From: an uncultured Prevotellaceae bacterium
GTDB taxonomy: Bacteria > Bacteroidota > Bacteroidia > Bacteroidales > Bacteroidaceae
Length of the DNA: 39,097 bases
Reading direction: 5' to 3'
Assembly (NCBI GenBank): GCA_947166655.1
Contig: CAMVFC010000017.1
Coordinates: forward strand, 1-39,097
The notes below the pieces were generated by a model that was not told where the DNA came from, did not search any database, and saw only the letters and a list, made by a program, of their open reading frames with translations. Below, piece after piece: positions 26,016-35,311 of the stretch. Every line of letters begins with the position of its first letter. The stretch's first letter is position 1. A program made the translations under genes and the position numbers.

Positions 26016-26975
26016 TTACCACATCTCCCTCTTGTCAAATGGATCTAAATAGTCTATTTGCTTTATTTCTTCTTGTTCGGGCAAGAAACTACCATGCTTG
26101 CGAATGTTCTGCAACAGTTCGCGACTGGCGTTACGCTCCAAATGAGCGACTACGCATTGCTCATGGCTTGGAGTATTAACTTCAAGCGTGGTCTTCTGAT
26201 TTACCCATACACATCGCTTACATTGATAAGCGTCGCAATGACTGCATATCGGCGCATGGTCAAGCTTGTATAATTGCTTGTTCTTGATATCAAGTCCATC
26301 TGCAAGGCTACCAATACTATTTGATTCATCGTAGAGGTAAAAAGCAGGACATACGTAGAATTTCCCATTAGGCGCAAGCGTGATGTTTGTTTCTCCTGCT
26401 CCGCAATTGTTCATAGTAGAAAGCATCATGCGGTCTGTGAGGATATTCAATTGCGGTGATTGCCCATCGGCATACAATTTCTCAAGACACCCCGAAAGGG
26501 TTTCAAGGATTTGTTTATACCGTTCAAAATCTTCTTCTTTGAAGGATTCGATGTCTGTAATGACAATATTCAATCTCGTCACTTTCGACAAGACATCCTT
26601 TACAAACAAATACCTTTCAAACAAATCCGCTTTCGACGTTCTCAACACATAACTCTTGCCTGCTTCAAACTTTCCAAAAGAAAGTCCCGTCCAGTCATGA
26701 TAGACGATGACATCTGCCTCATCTCTCAGAGATTCATCCTCGCAAAGTGACGAAATAATCTTGCTATGGTCGATAGACTCAATAGCCTCTTTGTACTCTG
26801 AAGGCAATTCGTAGTCAGGATAGACGAACTGAATCATCAGATTCTCTTTCATAGCAAAGAGAATGCCAGACTTCAATGTGTCTAACCCGATAAGATTATC
26901 TTTTCGCTTAGGATTCTCGTAATGACAATACGATGTACTCGTATCATCAAGCTGTATAATCAAATATTCTATCAT
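26016..26975 (-). CDS. CXXX-repeat peptide maturase (SPASM-like partner without the radical SAM motif)
   Basis: This 319-residue cytoplasmic protein lacks any CX3CX2C radical SAM motif; its N-terminal 180 residues resemble a degenerate half-barrel (MIEYLIIQLDD, RLNIVITDIESF). The C-terminal part keeps a SPASM-type cysteine set: Cys191 and Cys209 in NNCGAGETNITLAPNGKF and beyond, then Cys244, Cys247, Cys252, Cys255 and Cys274. It likely binds auxiliary iron-sulfur clusters and works with the authentic radical SAM enzyme encoded 4 bp upstream. It agrees with the family called CXXX repeat peptide maturase. It may recognise the precursor or form a heterodimer; this is inference. Confidence 0.78.
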   Translation of the reverse strand: MIEYLIIQLDDTSTSYCHYENPKRKDNLIGLDTLKSGILFAMKENLMIQFVYPDYELPSEYKEAIESIDHSKIISSLCEDESLRDEADVIVYHDWTGLSFGKFEAGKSYVLRTSKADLFERYLFVKDVLSKVTRLNIVITDIESFKEEDFERYKQILETLSGCLEKLYADGQSPQLNILTDRMMLSTMNNCGAGETNITLAPNGKFYVCPAFYLYDESNSIGSLADGLDIKNKQLYKLDHAPICSHCDAYQCKRCVWVNQKTTLEVNTPSHEQCVVAHLERNASRELLQNIRKHGSFLPEQEEIKQIDYLDPFDKREMW

Positions 26976-26979
26976 CGAT

Positions 26980-28233
26980 TCAGCAGATTACAGGATTAGA
27001 CACTTTCTTGTTACTTTCAAACTCTTCACGCAGCCCCTCTAATTCCAGTTTACGGTAGAGTTTGTTCCAATAGTAGTTGTTTGCACGAACACGAGCCTTA
27101 TGCATCTTACATATGGCTGTCGCACGTTGGTAAATGGTATTCGTTTCTGCAGCATCGTAATTCTCCCCCTGACACCAGGCACAGCCTTCTGCAACTTCAC
27201 AGTCAATACATTCTTCCTTGCTTTGGGTACAACGATTAAGTGTTAAAAAGGGACGTAATTTGTTTTGATCAATTCCGTCATTGACATTTCCAATTATCCA
27301 TGCTTTCTTCTCTCGCAATGAATATTGGGCAAATCGTGTACATGGGTAAAAATTACCTGCAGAATCTATTGATAGCATCATCCCTGCTCCACACCAATTC
27401 TCGTTACGTAATTTCCTGTCCATCGGTTTTCCTAAACTTTCTATGAAGAAAGAGCAGAAGTAGTCCTCGTATAGTCCCTTGTCAATTATAGAATCAGCCA
27501 ACGACATTAGTTGGTCTTCAAACAGTTTATCGTCACCTTCTTTCCACACATTTTCAAAAACGCAATTGATGTTTACTTCATGAATACCAAGGTCAAAAAG
27601 ATGTAATACGCTTTCCGAAATATATGGAATGTCTGCGGAACTGATTGTAACTTTTGTTCCACTGTTAGGGAATTGTTCCAACCATAAAGGTATATTCTTG
27701 ACAACATTCTCGTATGATCCTCGCTCTGGCCCTTCTCCTTTCCAGATTCTGTTTAGGTCATGTTTCTTTTTAGTACCATCGATTGTAATACCAATACTTA
27801 AGTGAGTATGATTCTTCTTAATAAAGCTCTGAACTTTTTCTGAATTGTAGTTAATGCCATTTGTTGAAAAAGAGAAACGATAAGAATCAAACCAGTGATG
27901 CCTTTTCTCAAACATCTGAATCTTCAAGTAGTCGCATATTTTATCTATCAAATCAATTTCAAGAAATGGTTCACCACCAATAAAATCCCATACAACACTT
28001 TCTTCTTTGAAAAGATATTCATTACTCAAGATGTAATCAATTGCTTTTTTTGCAACGTCCCACGTCATGCGCTCGGTCTCGTTTTTGCCAACGAGATAGC
28101 AGTATTTACATGCTAGCTGACAATCTTTCGTAACAATGAAAGTGATATTCTTTGCTCTTCCTGATTGCCAAATATCTGTTTGTCTTTTCACTAAGTCTGC
28201 CATTGCCAAAAACTGTTTTTCAGAAAGCTGCAT
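26980..28233 (-). CDS. Radical SAM/SPASM peptide maturase, CXXX-repeat target family
   Basis: This is a 417-residue radical S-adenosylmethionine enzyme. The [4Fe-4S]-SAM motif is CQLACKYC (Cys38, Cys42, Cys45), with the SAM-binding GGEP motif at 86-89 and a later IGITIDGTKKKHDL strand. The C-terminal SPASM domain has Cys281 and Cys298 (CGAG...YPC), then Cys342, Cys345, Cys351, Cys354 and Cys375 for auxiliary clusters. Such enzymes modify ribosomal peptides, for example by sactionine or ranthipeptide thioether bonds or by epimerisation. The ATG at 28231-28233 is chosen over an adjacent GTG. It stands between precursor B (about 40 bp upstream) and the SPASM-only partner, and is AT-richer than the flanking chromosome. 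Confidence 0.88.
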   Translation of the reverse strand: MQLSEKQFLAMADLVKRQTDIWQSGRAKNITFIVTKDCQLACKYCYLVGKNETERMTWDVAKKAIDYILSNEYLFKEESVVWDFIGGEPFLEIDLIDKICDYLKIQMFEKRHHWFDSYRFSFSTNGINYNSEKVQSFIKKNHTHLSIGITIDGTKKKHDLNRIWKGEGPERGSYENVVKNIPLWLEQFPNSGTKVTISSADIPYISESVLHLFDLGIHEVNINCVFENVWKEGDDKLFEDQLMSLADSIIDKGLYEDYFCSFFIESLGKPMDRKLRNENWCGAGMMLSIDSAGNFYPCTRFAQYSLREKKAWIIGNVNDGIDQNKLRPFLTLNRCTQSKEECIDCEVAEGCAWCQGENYDAAETNTIYQRATAICKMHKARVRANNYYWNKLYRKLELEGLREEFESNKKVSNPVIC

Positions 28234-28275
28234 CACTACACCATTAATGTAGTGACACAGCTTTCAATTCAATTG

Positions 28276-28530
28276 CTATTTACCATACCTGTGGCATCCA
28301 TTCTTACAAGAGCCTGTACATGAGGTACACAGACCCCCACAAGTGTTAACACACTGTGTCTGACAAGTAATTCCACAGCTACGTGGGCATGAACCGATAG
28401 TTTCGGCACTACTCAGTAATGGCGAATTTGCCAGCACGATAGCACCAAGAATGGGAAGCGCACCCTTGGCTGCCTTCTTGAAGAACTCGCGACGGGTCTG
28501 GAGTTCCTCGTTCTTTTTGTTATTATGCAT
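28276..28530 (-). CDS. Cys-rich RiPP precursor B (CXXX-repeat radical SAM target, Tat signal)
   Basis: This 84-residue peptide begins MHNNKKNEELQTRREFFKKA, a classical twin-arginine motif (TRREFFK), then a hydrophobic run (GALPILGAIVLANSPLLSSA) with likely cleavage after SSA. The core has nine cysteines (Cys48 to Cys79), all CXXX-spaced except one CXXC, and ends HRYGK. It is the first gene of the RiPP operon and is a shorter version of precursor A. The two may be alternative substrates of the same maturase pair or have different final roles. Confidence 0.85.
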   Translation of the reverse strand: MHNNKKNEELQTRREFFKKAAKGALPILGAIVLANSPLLSSAETIGSCPRSCGITCQTQCVNTCGGLCTSCTGSCKNGCHRYGK

Positions 28531-28678
28531 AATAATTTGATGTTGTGCCTATAGACTTCCCGAGATTCAGCGTTTTACATTGCAGGATGTAGGAGTCTGT
28601 ACTGTCGTACACATCCTTTTCATCTTCAGCCAATGCAATGGTAAGGGCACAAAGAATGGCGTGGCCATCCTTATGCAC
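28523..28678 (-). CDS. Possible small gene or gene fragment in the RiPP operon leader
   Basis: A frame from a GTG at 28676-28678 encodes 51 residues (VHKDGHAILCALTIALAEDE at the start) and ends 8 bp inside precursor B. The composition is protein-like (charged and hydrophobic residues in balance, no odd codons), but there is no ATG, and the frame opens within the adjacent inverted-repeat element. It may be the C-terminal remnant of an interrupted gene, or a short leader peptide. I do not recognise it. Confidence 0.25.
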   Translation of the reverse strand: MHKDGHAILCALTIALAEDEKDVYDSTDSYILQCKTLNLGKSIGTTSNYYA

Positions 28679-28861
28679 TTTACCTGAGGGGCGCGCCTAG
28701 GAAATTGGAACCCCTATCTGACATATAAGAATGCAACCACGCCATATAGCGTGGAGGCATAGCTTCTTCGTCAGATTGGGAGTGCCGCAACTTGGCCTTC
28801 CCTCTGCTTCTTAAATCGAACTATTCCAGAAGAGGTTTCCTAGGCGTCTTTGGTAAAGTGC
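28675..28861. repeat. 187-bp imperfect inverted-repeat element in the RiPP leader
   Basis: Nested complementary segments: GCACTTTACC (28675-28684) with 28852-28861; CGCCTAGGAAA (28694-28704) with 28836-28846; ATCTGAC (28716-28722) with 28770-28776; and a central hairpin CCACGC/GCGTGG (28737-28754). It could be a MITE-like insertion or, if transcribed from the promoter at 28914, a large structured leader RNA. Confidence 0.65.
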
Positions 28862-28913
28862 GAAATAATAAGCTAATGCATCATCGGCTCCGGATTTCTC
28901 CCCGAAACCGCTG

Positions 28914-28921
28914 CAAAGATA
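28914..28921 (-). promoter_or_regulatory. -7 element for the RiPP-Tat operon
   Basis: TATCTTTG on the minus strand (followed by CAGC) fits TAnnTTTG. No strong -33 TTTG is seen. If used, it leaves a leader of about 380 nt before precursor B, and diverges from the abiF promoter about 75 bp away. Confidence 0.45.
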
Positions 28922-28972
28922 GTGAAATTTTGGTAAAGTAATGCACGCAGAGGAAGAAAAATGCCGAAAAAG

Positions 28973-29003
28973 TTGCAAATTTAACAAAAAAGCATTATAT
29001 TTG
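28973..29003 (+). promoter_or_regulatory. Promoter of the abi-associated RNA and abi gene
   Basis: TTG (28973-28975) and TATATTTG (28996-29003) are 20 bp apart, a good Bacteroidota promoter. It predicts a start near 29010, which is 100 bp before the abi ATG. Confidence 0.7.
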
Positions 29004-29009
29004 CAGCCA

Positions 29010-29100
29010 AAAGTATGAAGATTCTCGGATAAGACAGTCCGAATCAAACAATAACAGAACCCGTCGGCATCCCGTAGATCTGCTGGCGGGTCACTTTTTT
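29010..29100 (+). ncRNA. Predicted abiF-type small RNA upstream of the Abi gene
   Basis: Between the promoter and the abi start lie two hairpins. The first (29020-29045) pairs GATT/AATC and CGGA/TCCG around a CT bulge and an 8-nt loop. The second (29059-29091) has an 11-bp stem with two G-U pairs and an 11-nt loop, followed by six T residues (29095-29100), a typical intrinsic terminator. The transcript would be about 90 nt and end just before the abi ATG at 29111. A conserved structured RNA next to abiF genes (the abiF RNA motif) is known to me from the comparative-genomics literature; the match here is by position and architecture, not by alignment. Confidence 0.6.
29059..29100 (+). terminator. 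Intrinsic terminator between the small RNA and abi
   Basis: The stem ACCCGTCGGCA/TGCTGGCGGGT (29059-29069 with 29081-29091) is followed by CAC and six T residues. Read-through would be needed to transcribe abi from the same promoter, so it could act as an attenuator. Confidence 0.65.
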
Positions 29101-29110
29101 ATAAATAGTA

Positions 29111-29941
29111 ATGAGCAATCAGAAGCCACGCACGATAGATGAACAAATTCGCCTACTCCGTTCAAGGGGTATGGCGTTCAGCAATGAAGAGAAAGCCAAG
29201 CAGTGTTTGGCGCATATCAGTTATTTCCGATTGAAGTACTATTGGACAGATATGAGGGATGAAGAAACAGAGCATGACTTCAAGGAAAACGCCTCTTTCG
29301 ACGAGGTCATTGCCCGATATAACTTTGACCGCAATCTACGGCTAATTCTCTTTGATGCCATTGAGATAATAGAGGTGGCATTGAGGGCGAAGATTATCAA
29401 CCATCTGTCACAGGCAAAAGGTAGCGGACTATGGTACTTGGATTCTTCTCTTTTTGAGCGCAAGGACTACTACGAGGATTTCGTGTTCGACCTCAAACAT
29501 GAGTTTGACCGTAGCACTGAGCCTTTTGCCAAAGAGTACATTTCTGAGCACCCTAACTGGGATTGGGAGTCAATGGATGGTGACAATCCTGATGCATGGA
29601 TGATTCTCGAAAGTGCAACCTTTGGCACACTCTCCAAGATGTATAAGAACTTGAAGAGTCAGTTGCCAGAACGTGCTGCTATTGCCAACGACTTTGGGCT
29701 ATATTCTGCAAAGGAGTTATCCAGTTGGCTAGAGGCCATTTCGGTACTTCGCAATATCATTGCCCACCACTCACGTCTCTGGAACCGTAGCCTTGCCAAA
29801 CAAGTGACCAATCCCAAAAGACATCGTGACAAGTGGTTGCTGAATCCATTAACGGACAATCAGAAGAAGAAACCATACGGAGTGATTTCCGCCATGATCT
29901 ATCTTTGCAATGCAGTATATCCAGAGAACCAGATAAAATAA
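29111..29941 (+). CDS. Abi_2/AbiF-family abortive-infection protein (HEPN RNase), 3' end frameshifted
   Basis: This 276-residue protein is of the AbiD/AbiF (Abi_2) family of phage-defence toxins. The N-terminal pattern TIDEQIRLLRSRGM, CLAHISYFRLKYYW and FDRNLRLILFDAIEIIEVAL is family-typical. Two R-x(4-6)-H motifs of the HEPN RNase type are present: Arg92-x5-His98 and Arg214-x4-His219, the latter in SVLRNIIAHHSRLWNR. The frame ends early (PENQIK-stop) at an AAAATAAAA stretch, and the expected C-terminus continues in the -1 frame (next feature). It is preceded by a predicted structured small RNA and diverges from the RiPP operon. A frameshift or sequencing error could explain the break. Confidence 0.85.
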   Translation: MSNQKPRTIDEQIRLLRSRGMAFSNEEKAKQCLAHISYFRLKYYWTDMRDEETEHDFKENASFDEVIARYNFDRNLRLILFDAIEIIEVALRAKIINHLSQAKGSGLWYLDSSLFERKDYYEDFVFDLKHEFDRSTEPFAKEYISEHPNWDWESMDGDNPDAWMILESATFGTLSKMYKNLKSQLPERAAIANDFGLYSAKELSSWLEAISVLRNIIAHHSRLWNRSLAKQVTNPKRHRDKWLLNPLTDNQKKKPYGVISAMIYLCNAVYPENQIK

Positions 29942-30039
29942 AAGAGAAACTGCTTGCCTTGATTGACAACAACACAAGCATACCTTATTACAAATACGGA
30001 TTCACAGGAGACTGGCGAAAGGAACCGATATGGCGGTAA
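29942..30039 (+). pseudogene. Out-of-frame C-terminal tail of the Abi protein
   Basis: In the -1 frame relative to the abi gene, the DNA after its stop encodes about 31 residues (LLALIDNNTSIPYYKYGFTG, then DWRKEPIWR) and stops at 30037-30039. The pattern of a short helix then ...P-x-x-x-x-GF-x-x-DW-x-x-x-P-x-W is how many Abi_2 proteins end. Rejoining at the A-run near 29936 gives one protein of about 308 residues. Confidence 0.6.
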
Positions 30040-30322
30040 GCCCCGTAAATTGTATGTATAAGATTTGGCGGTTTCAAATAAAAGTATTTACCTTTACCCC
30101 CGACAAAGAGCCATTGAAACAGGCTGGTGGCTCTGAGCCGGGAGTTCTTTGATAAGCAAATCACGGCAGAATGAGGAAATGAGAACCGTTGCCAGTTCGT
30201 AACCCAGATTTCCCTCACTCCTCCGAACAGCCTTTATTTACAAAAGGTTTGCGATTTTATCCAAAGTTAGGAATGAATGTTGGAAGTCGGAAGGATTTCG
30301 GAAGTTTTATTTTACAAGACGA
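30040..30322. other. Intergenic stretch without recognised gene
   Basis: Short stop-interrupted frames only. A small inverted pair GAGCCA/TGGCTC lies near 30107-30132. I see no promoter or RNA gene that I can support. Confidence 0.5.
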
Positions 30323-30355
30323 GGAGGGTGTGCCTACATACAAGACACACCCTCC
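30323..30355 (-). terminator. Hairpin downstream of the flotillin gene
   Basis: GGAGGGTGTG (30323-30332) pairs perfectly with CACACCCTCC (30346-30355) around a 13-nt loop, about 30 bp past the flotillin stop. The T-tract is weak. Confidence 0.55.
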
Positions 30356-30386
30356 TGACTCGTAGATTGGAATTAACTTGTGAAAA

Positions 30387-31760
30387 CTATGATTCCTTCT
30401 CGGTGGCTTCAGCTTCGTGCTCTTCACGGCGCTTGGCCAGGTATTCGGGAAGGCTCAGTCCTGCCTGCTCGAAGAGGTCGTTGAGGGGAGGAATGCTCTT
30501 CATCAGCCCACTGACGAAGCCCGCTGTGGAGCTCTTTCCGTCGGCACCGCCCTGACCGCTGTCCCAGACGGTGACCTTGTCGATATTGATGCCCTTGATG
30601 GCTTCGACCTGTGTCTTCACCAACTCAGGCAGTTTCTCCAGCAACAGCAGCGAGTAGGCGTCGGTGGCACTGCCGCCAGCGGCCTGCACCATTTTGTCGT
30701 AACCCTGTGCCTGGCGCGTAAGGACTTCGAAGAGACCTTTGGCCTCGGCTTCCATCTTGGCGAAGACGGCGTCGGCCTCACCCTTGGCGATGGCGCGCTT
30801 CTGTTCGGCTTCTGCTTCGGCAGCGATGATGAGGCGCTGCTTCTCAATCTCCTGACCCACGATGACGTTGGCCGTCTCTGTGGCGCGTTCACGCTCGGCA
30901 CGTGCCGTCTCGGCGGCCTGCTCGGCGGCGTAAGCTTCTTCCAGAGCGCGGGCAGCCTGCACCTTCTCTGCAGCCTGTGCCTTGCGCTGTGCTTCGGCCT
31001 CTTTCTCGCGGCGGTAGGCTTCGGAGTTGGCGATCTCTACCTTCGCCTCGTTCTCTCCCTTTACGGCCTGTGCATTGGCCTCGGCGGTACGGATGCGGGT
31101 CTCCCGGACGGCTTCAGCCTTACCGATTTCACCGATTTTGTCCTGTTCGGCTACGCGCACCTTTGCCTCGTTGATGGCTTTGGCGGCAGCTTCACGTCCG
31201 AGGGCTTCGATATATCCGCTCTCGTCCTTGATGTCGGTCACGTTGACGTTGATGAGGCGTAGTCCGATTTTCTTCAGCTCTACCTCGACGTTCTTCGAGA
31301 TGGCTTCGAGGAACTTGTCGCGGTCGCTGTTCAGCTCTTCTATGGACATCGTGGCGATGACCAGACGCAGCTGTCCGAAAAGTATGTCGCGCGCCAGTTC
31401 CTGAATCTGCTGAGGTGTCTGTCCGAGCAGTCGCTCGGCGGCAGCCTGCATGTATTCGGGTTCGGTGGAGATGCCCACGGTGAAGCGGCAGGGCACGTCG
31501 ACGCGTATGTTCTGTCGCGAGAGGGCGTTGGTGAGGTTGGCATCGATGCTCAGCGGAGTGAGGCTCATGTAGGCATAGTCCTGCACGATAGGCCAGACGA
31601 AGGCGCCTCCTCCGTGCACGCATTTGGCGGAGCCCCTGACACCAGAGGAGCCATAGATGACGAGGATCTTGTCTGAGGGACAACGGCGCCAGCGGTTGAT
31701 GAGCGCCACCACGAGGAAGAAGGCCACAACGGCCAACACAATTACAAAGTAGAGTTCCAT
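30387..31760 (-). CDS. Flotillin-like SPFH/band 7 membrane scaffold protein
   Basis: This 457-residue flotillin organises membrane microdomains. It has an N-terminal membrane helix (LYFVIVLAVVAFFLVVALI), the SPFH/PHB domain (about 25-190: CPSDKILVIYGSSG, VDVPCRFTVGIS, INVNVTDIKDESGYIEALGR), then a long Ala/Glu-rich coiled coil (about 190-345) with repeats such as EAEAQRKAQAAEKVQAA, and a flotillin C-terminus (LLLEKLPELVKTQVEAIKGI). Size agrees with bacterial YuaG/FloT-type proteins (about 500 aa). It is paired with an upstream NfeD-like gene, the usual flotillin partner. Confidence 0.92.
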   Translation of the reverse strand: MELYFVIVLAVVAFFLVVALINRWRRCPSDKILVIYGSSGVRGSAKCVHGGGAFVWPIVQDYAYMSLTPLSIDANLTNALSRQNIRVDVPCRFTVGISTEPEYMQAAAERLLGQTPQQIQELARDILFGQLRLVIATMSIEELNSDRDKFLEAISKNVEVELKKIGLRLINVNVTDIKDESGYIEALGREAAAKAINEAKVRVAEQDKIGEIGKAEAVRETRIRTAEANAQAVKGENEAKVEIANSEAYRREKEAEAQRKAQAAEKVQAARALEEAYAAEQAAETARAERERATETANVIVGQEIEKQRLIIAAEAEAEQKRAIAKGEADAVFAKMEAEAKGLFEVLTRQAQGYDKMVQAAGGSATDAYSLLLLEKLPELVKTQVEAIKGINIDKVTVWDSGQGGADGKSSTAGFVSGLMKSIPPLNDLFEQAGLSLPEYLAKRREEHEAEATEKES

Positions 31761-31766
31761 ATTGGT

Positions 31767-31826
31767 AAAATTGAAAAATTGAAAAATTGAAATATTGATA
31801 AAATTGAAATATTGAATTATTGAAAG
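31767..31826. repeat. AT-rich short tandem repeats between nfeD-like and flotillin genes
   Basis: At least six imperfect copies of a 9-18 bp unit based on AAATTGAAA/ATATTGA. They are similar in style to the repeats upstream of glmM. Confidence 0.6.
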
Positions 31827-31859
31827 ATGGAAATACGTATTAACAGATTATTTTATTCG

Positions 31860-32537
31860 TCATTCGTCATTCCTTTTGACGAGGAGGCTTCCGCTGTCGA
31901 TGACTTTGACGATTTGTACGCGTGTGCCTGTGGGCAGGAAGTCGCCGTCGGTGAAGGCGTCGAGTTCATGGACCGATCCGTTGACGCTTACCTGCACTTT
32001 GCCGGCGCCAGCGTGAGCTGCTGGGATGCGGAGGTAGACGGTGGCGGTGAGACCCACGCAGTCCTGGATGTGGAAAGCACCGTTGGTCTCTAAGCGCAAG
32101 ATAGCGCGGAACATCATCACGAAGACTGCCACGAAGAACAGGCCGCAGAGCAGAGCAGCCACCACGAGCAGTCCGCGGTGGGGGATGGCGCCTGCCAGAC
32201 TGATGCCGCCCCAGCCGAAACCGAGGAAGAAATTGATGAAATTACGCAGTGTGAACAGCGAGAAGATACCGGCCGGGCCAAGGGTGCTCTCGTGGCCGGA
32301 GTGACCTGTGGAGAGGTCCGTGTCCGCTGTACCCGTCAGGTCGGCATCGCCCACGTCGGTATGCACGTCAAAGTCCGTGCCTACGTCGGCGTCGACATCG
32401 CTGTCCATGTCGCCGATACCCATGAGCATCAGTGCGTTCTGGATGAGGAACACCACGCTGGCGGCGATGGCGATGGACCAAAACACCTGCATCGTCGAAT
32501 CGAGGTTGGTGAACCATTGTGTGATAGAAGTAAACAT
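31860..32537 (-). CDS. NfeD/YuaF-like membrane protein, flotillin partner
   Basis: This is a 225-residue integral membrane protein. There is one N-terminal membrane helix (VFWSIAIAASVVFLIQNALM), an Asp/Thr/Gly-rich loop (about 44-85, many Asp), two further hydrophobic segments (about 90-140) and a C-terminal OB-fold domain (about 150-222: LTATVYLRIPAAHAGAGKVQ, VSVNGSVHELDA, LLVKRN). This layout is that of YuaF/NfeD1b, which supports flotillins at the membrane. It lies about 100 bp upstream of the flotillin on the same strand. Confidence 0.82.
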   Translation of the reverse strand: MFTSITQWFTNLDSTMQVFWSIAIAASVVFLIQNALMLMGIGDMDSDVDADVGTDFDVHTDVGDADLTGTADTDLSTGHSGHESTLGPAGIFSLFTLRNFINFFLGFGWGGISLAGAIPHRGLLVVAALLCGLFFVAVFVMMFRAILRLETNGAFHIQDCVGLTATVYLRIPAAHAGAGKVQVSVNGSVHELDAFTDGDFLPTGTRVQIVKVIDSGSLLVKRNDE

Positions 32538-32617
32538 AGTGCGTGAGAATTGTTGGTTGTCTGCACTTGATGAAGAAGGTCGCCCGCAGGTGACCCTCTT
32601 TCCTGAATTATTATTTC

Positions 32618-32895
32618 ATTCAAGTTTCGGCTTTTCAAAGAACCACAGATTAAACAGATTCCCGGACTCGTCCCGGGACTCTCCCCTGGACTCTCCCCCC
32701 GCCCTCCCTAAAGGGAGGGAGCGGTTACTTCTAAAAGCAGAAGGCATGAATATCTGTTCTTGTTTGGTAATCGCTCCCTCCCTTTAGGGAGGGCGGGGGG
32801 AGAGTCCAGGGGGGAGAGTCCGGGGAAAGAATCTGTTAAATCTGTGTAATCTGTGGTATTGGAGAACTTACGAAAGTTGAATTATTTCATAATTA
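32618..32895. repeat. Large imperfect inverted repeat with GC-rich arms
   Basis: The main arms (32674-32727 and 32766-32825) are nearly perfect complements separated by about 38 bp; each contains its own palindrome CCCTCCCTAAAGGGAGGG or its complement. Outer segments (ACCACAGATTAAACAGATT at 32642-32660 versus AATCTGTGTAATCTGTGGT at 32839-32857) also pair. The first 29 bp (32618-32646) recur at 39027-39055. No gene is seen in 32538-32934. Confidence 0.8.
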
Positions 32896-32934
32896 ACGTA
32901 TGATTCTATTCGTCATTCGTCTCTCTTCCCCTCC

Positions 32935-35289
<2,355 letters not shown>

Positions 35290-35311
35290 TTATATGCTTG
35301 AGAGATGACCT

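Noticed and set aside
30417..31262. A 281-codon + strand frame opposite the flotillin
   Set aside because: Reverse complement of the Ala/Glu coiled coil gives a Leu/Gly/Phe-rich artefact.
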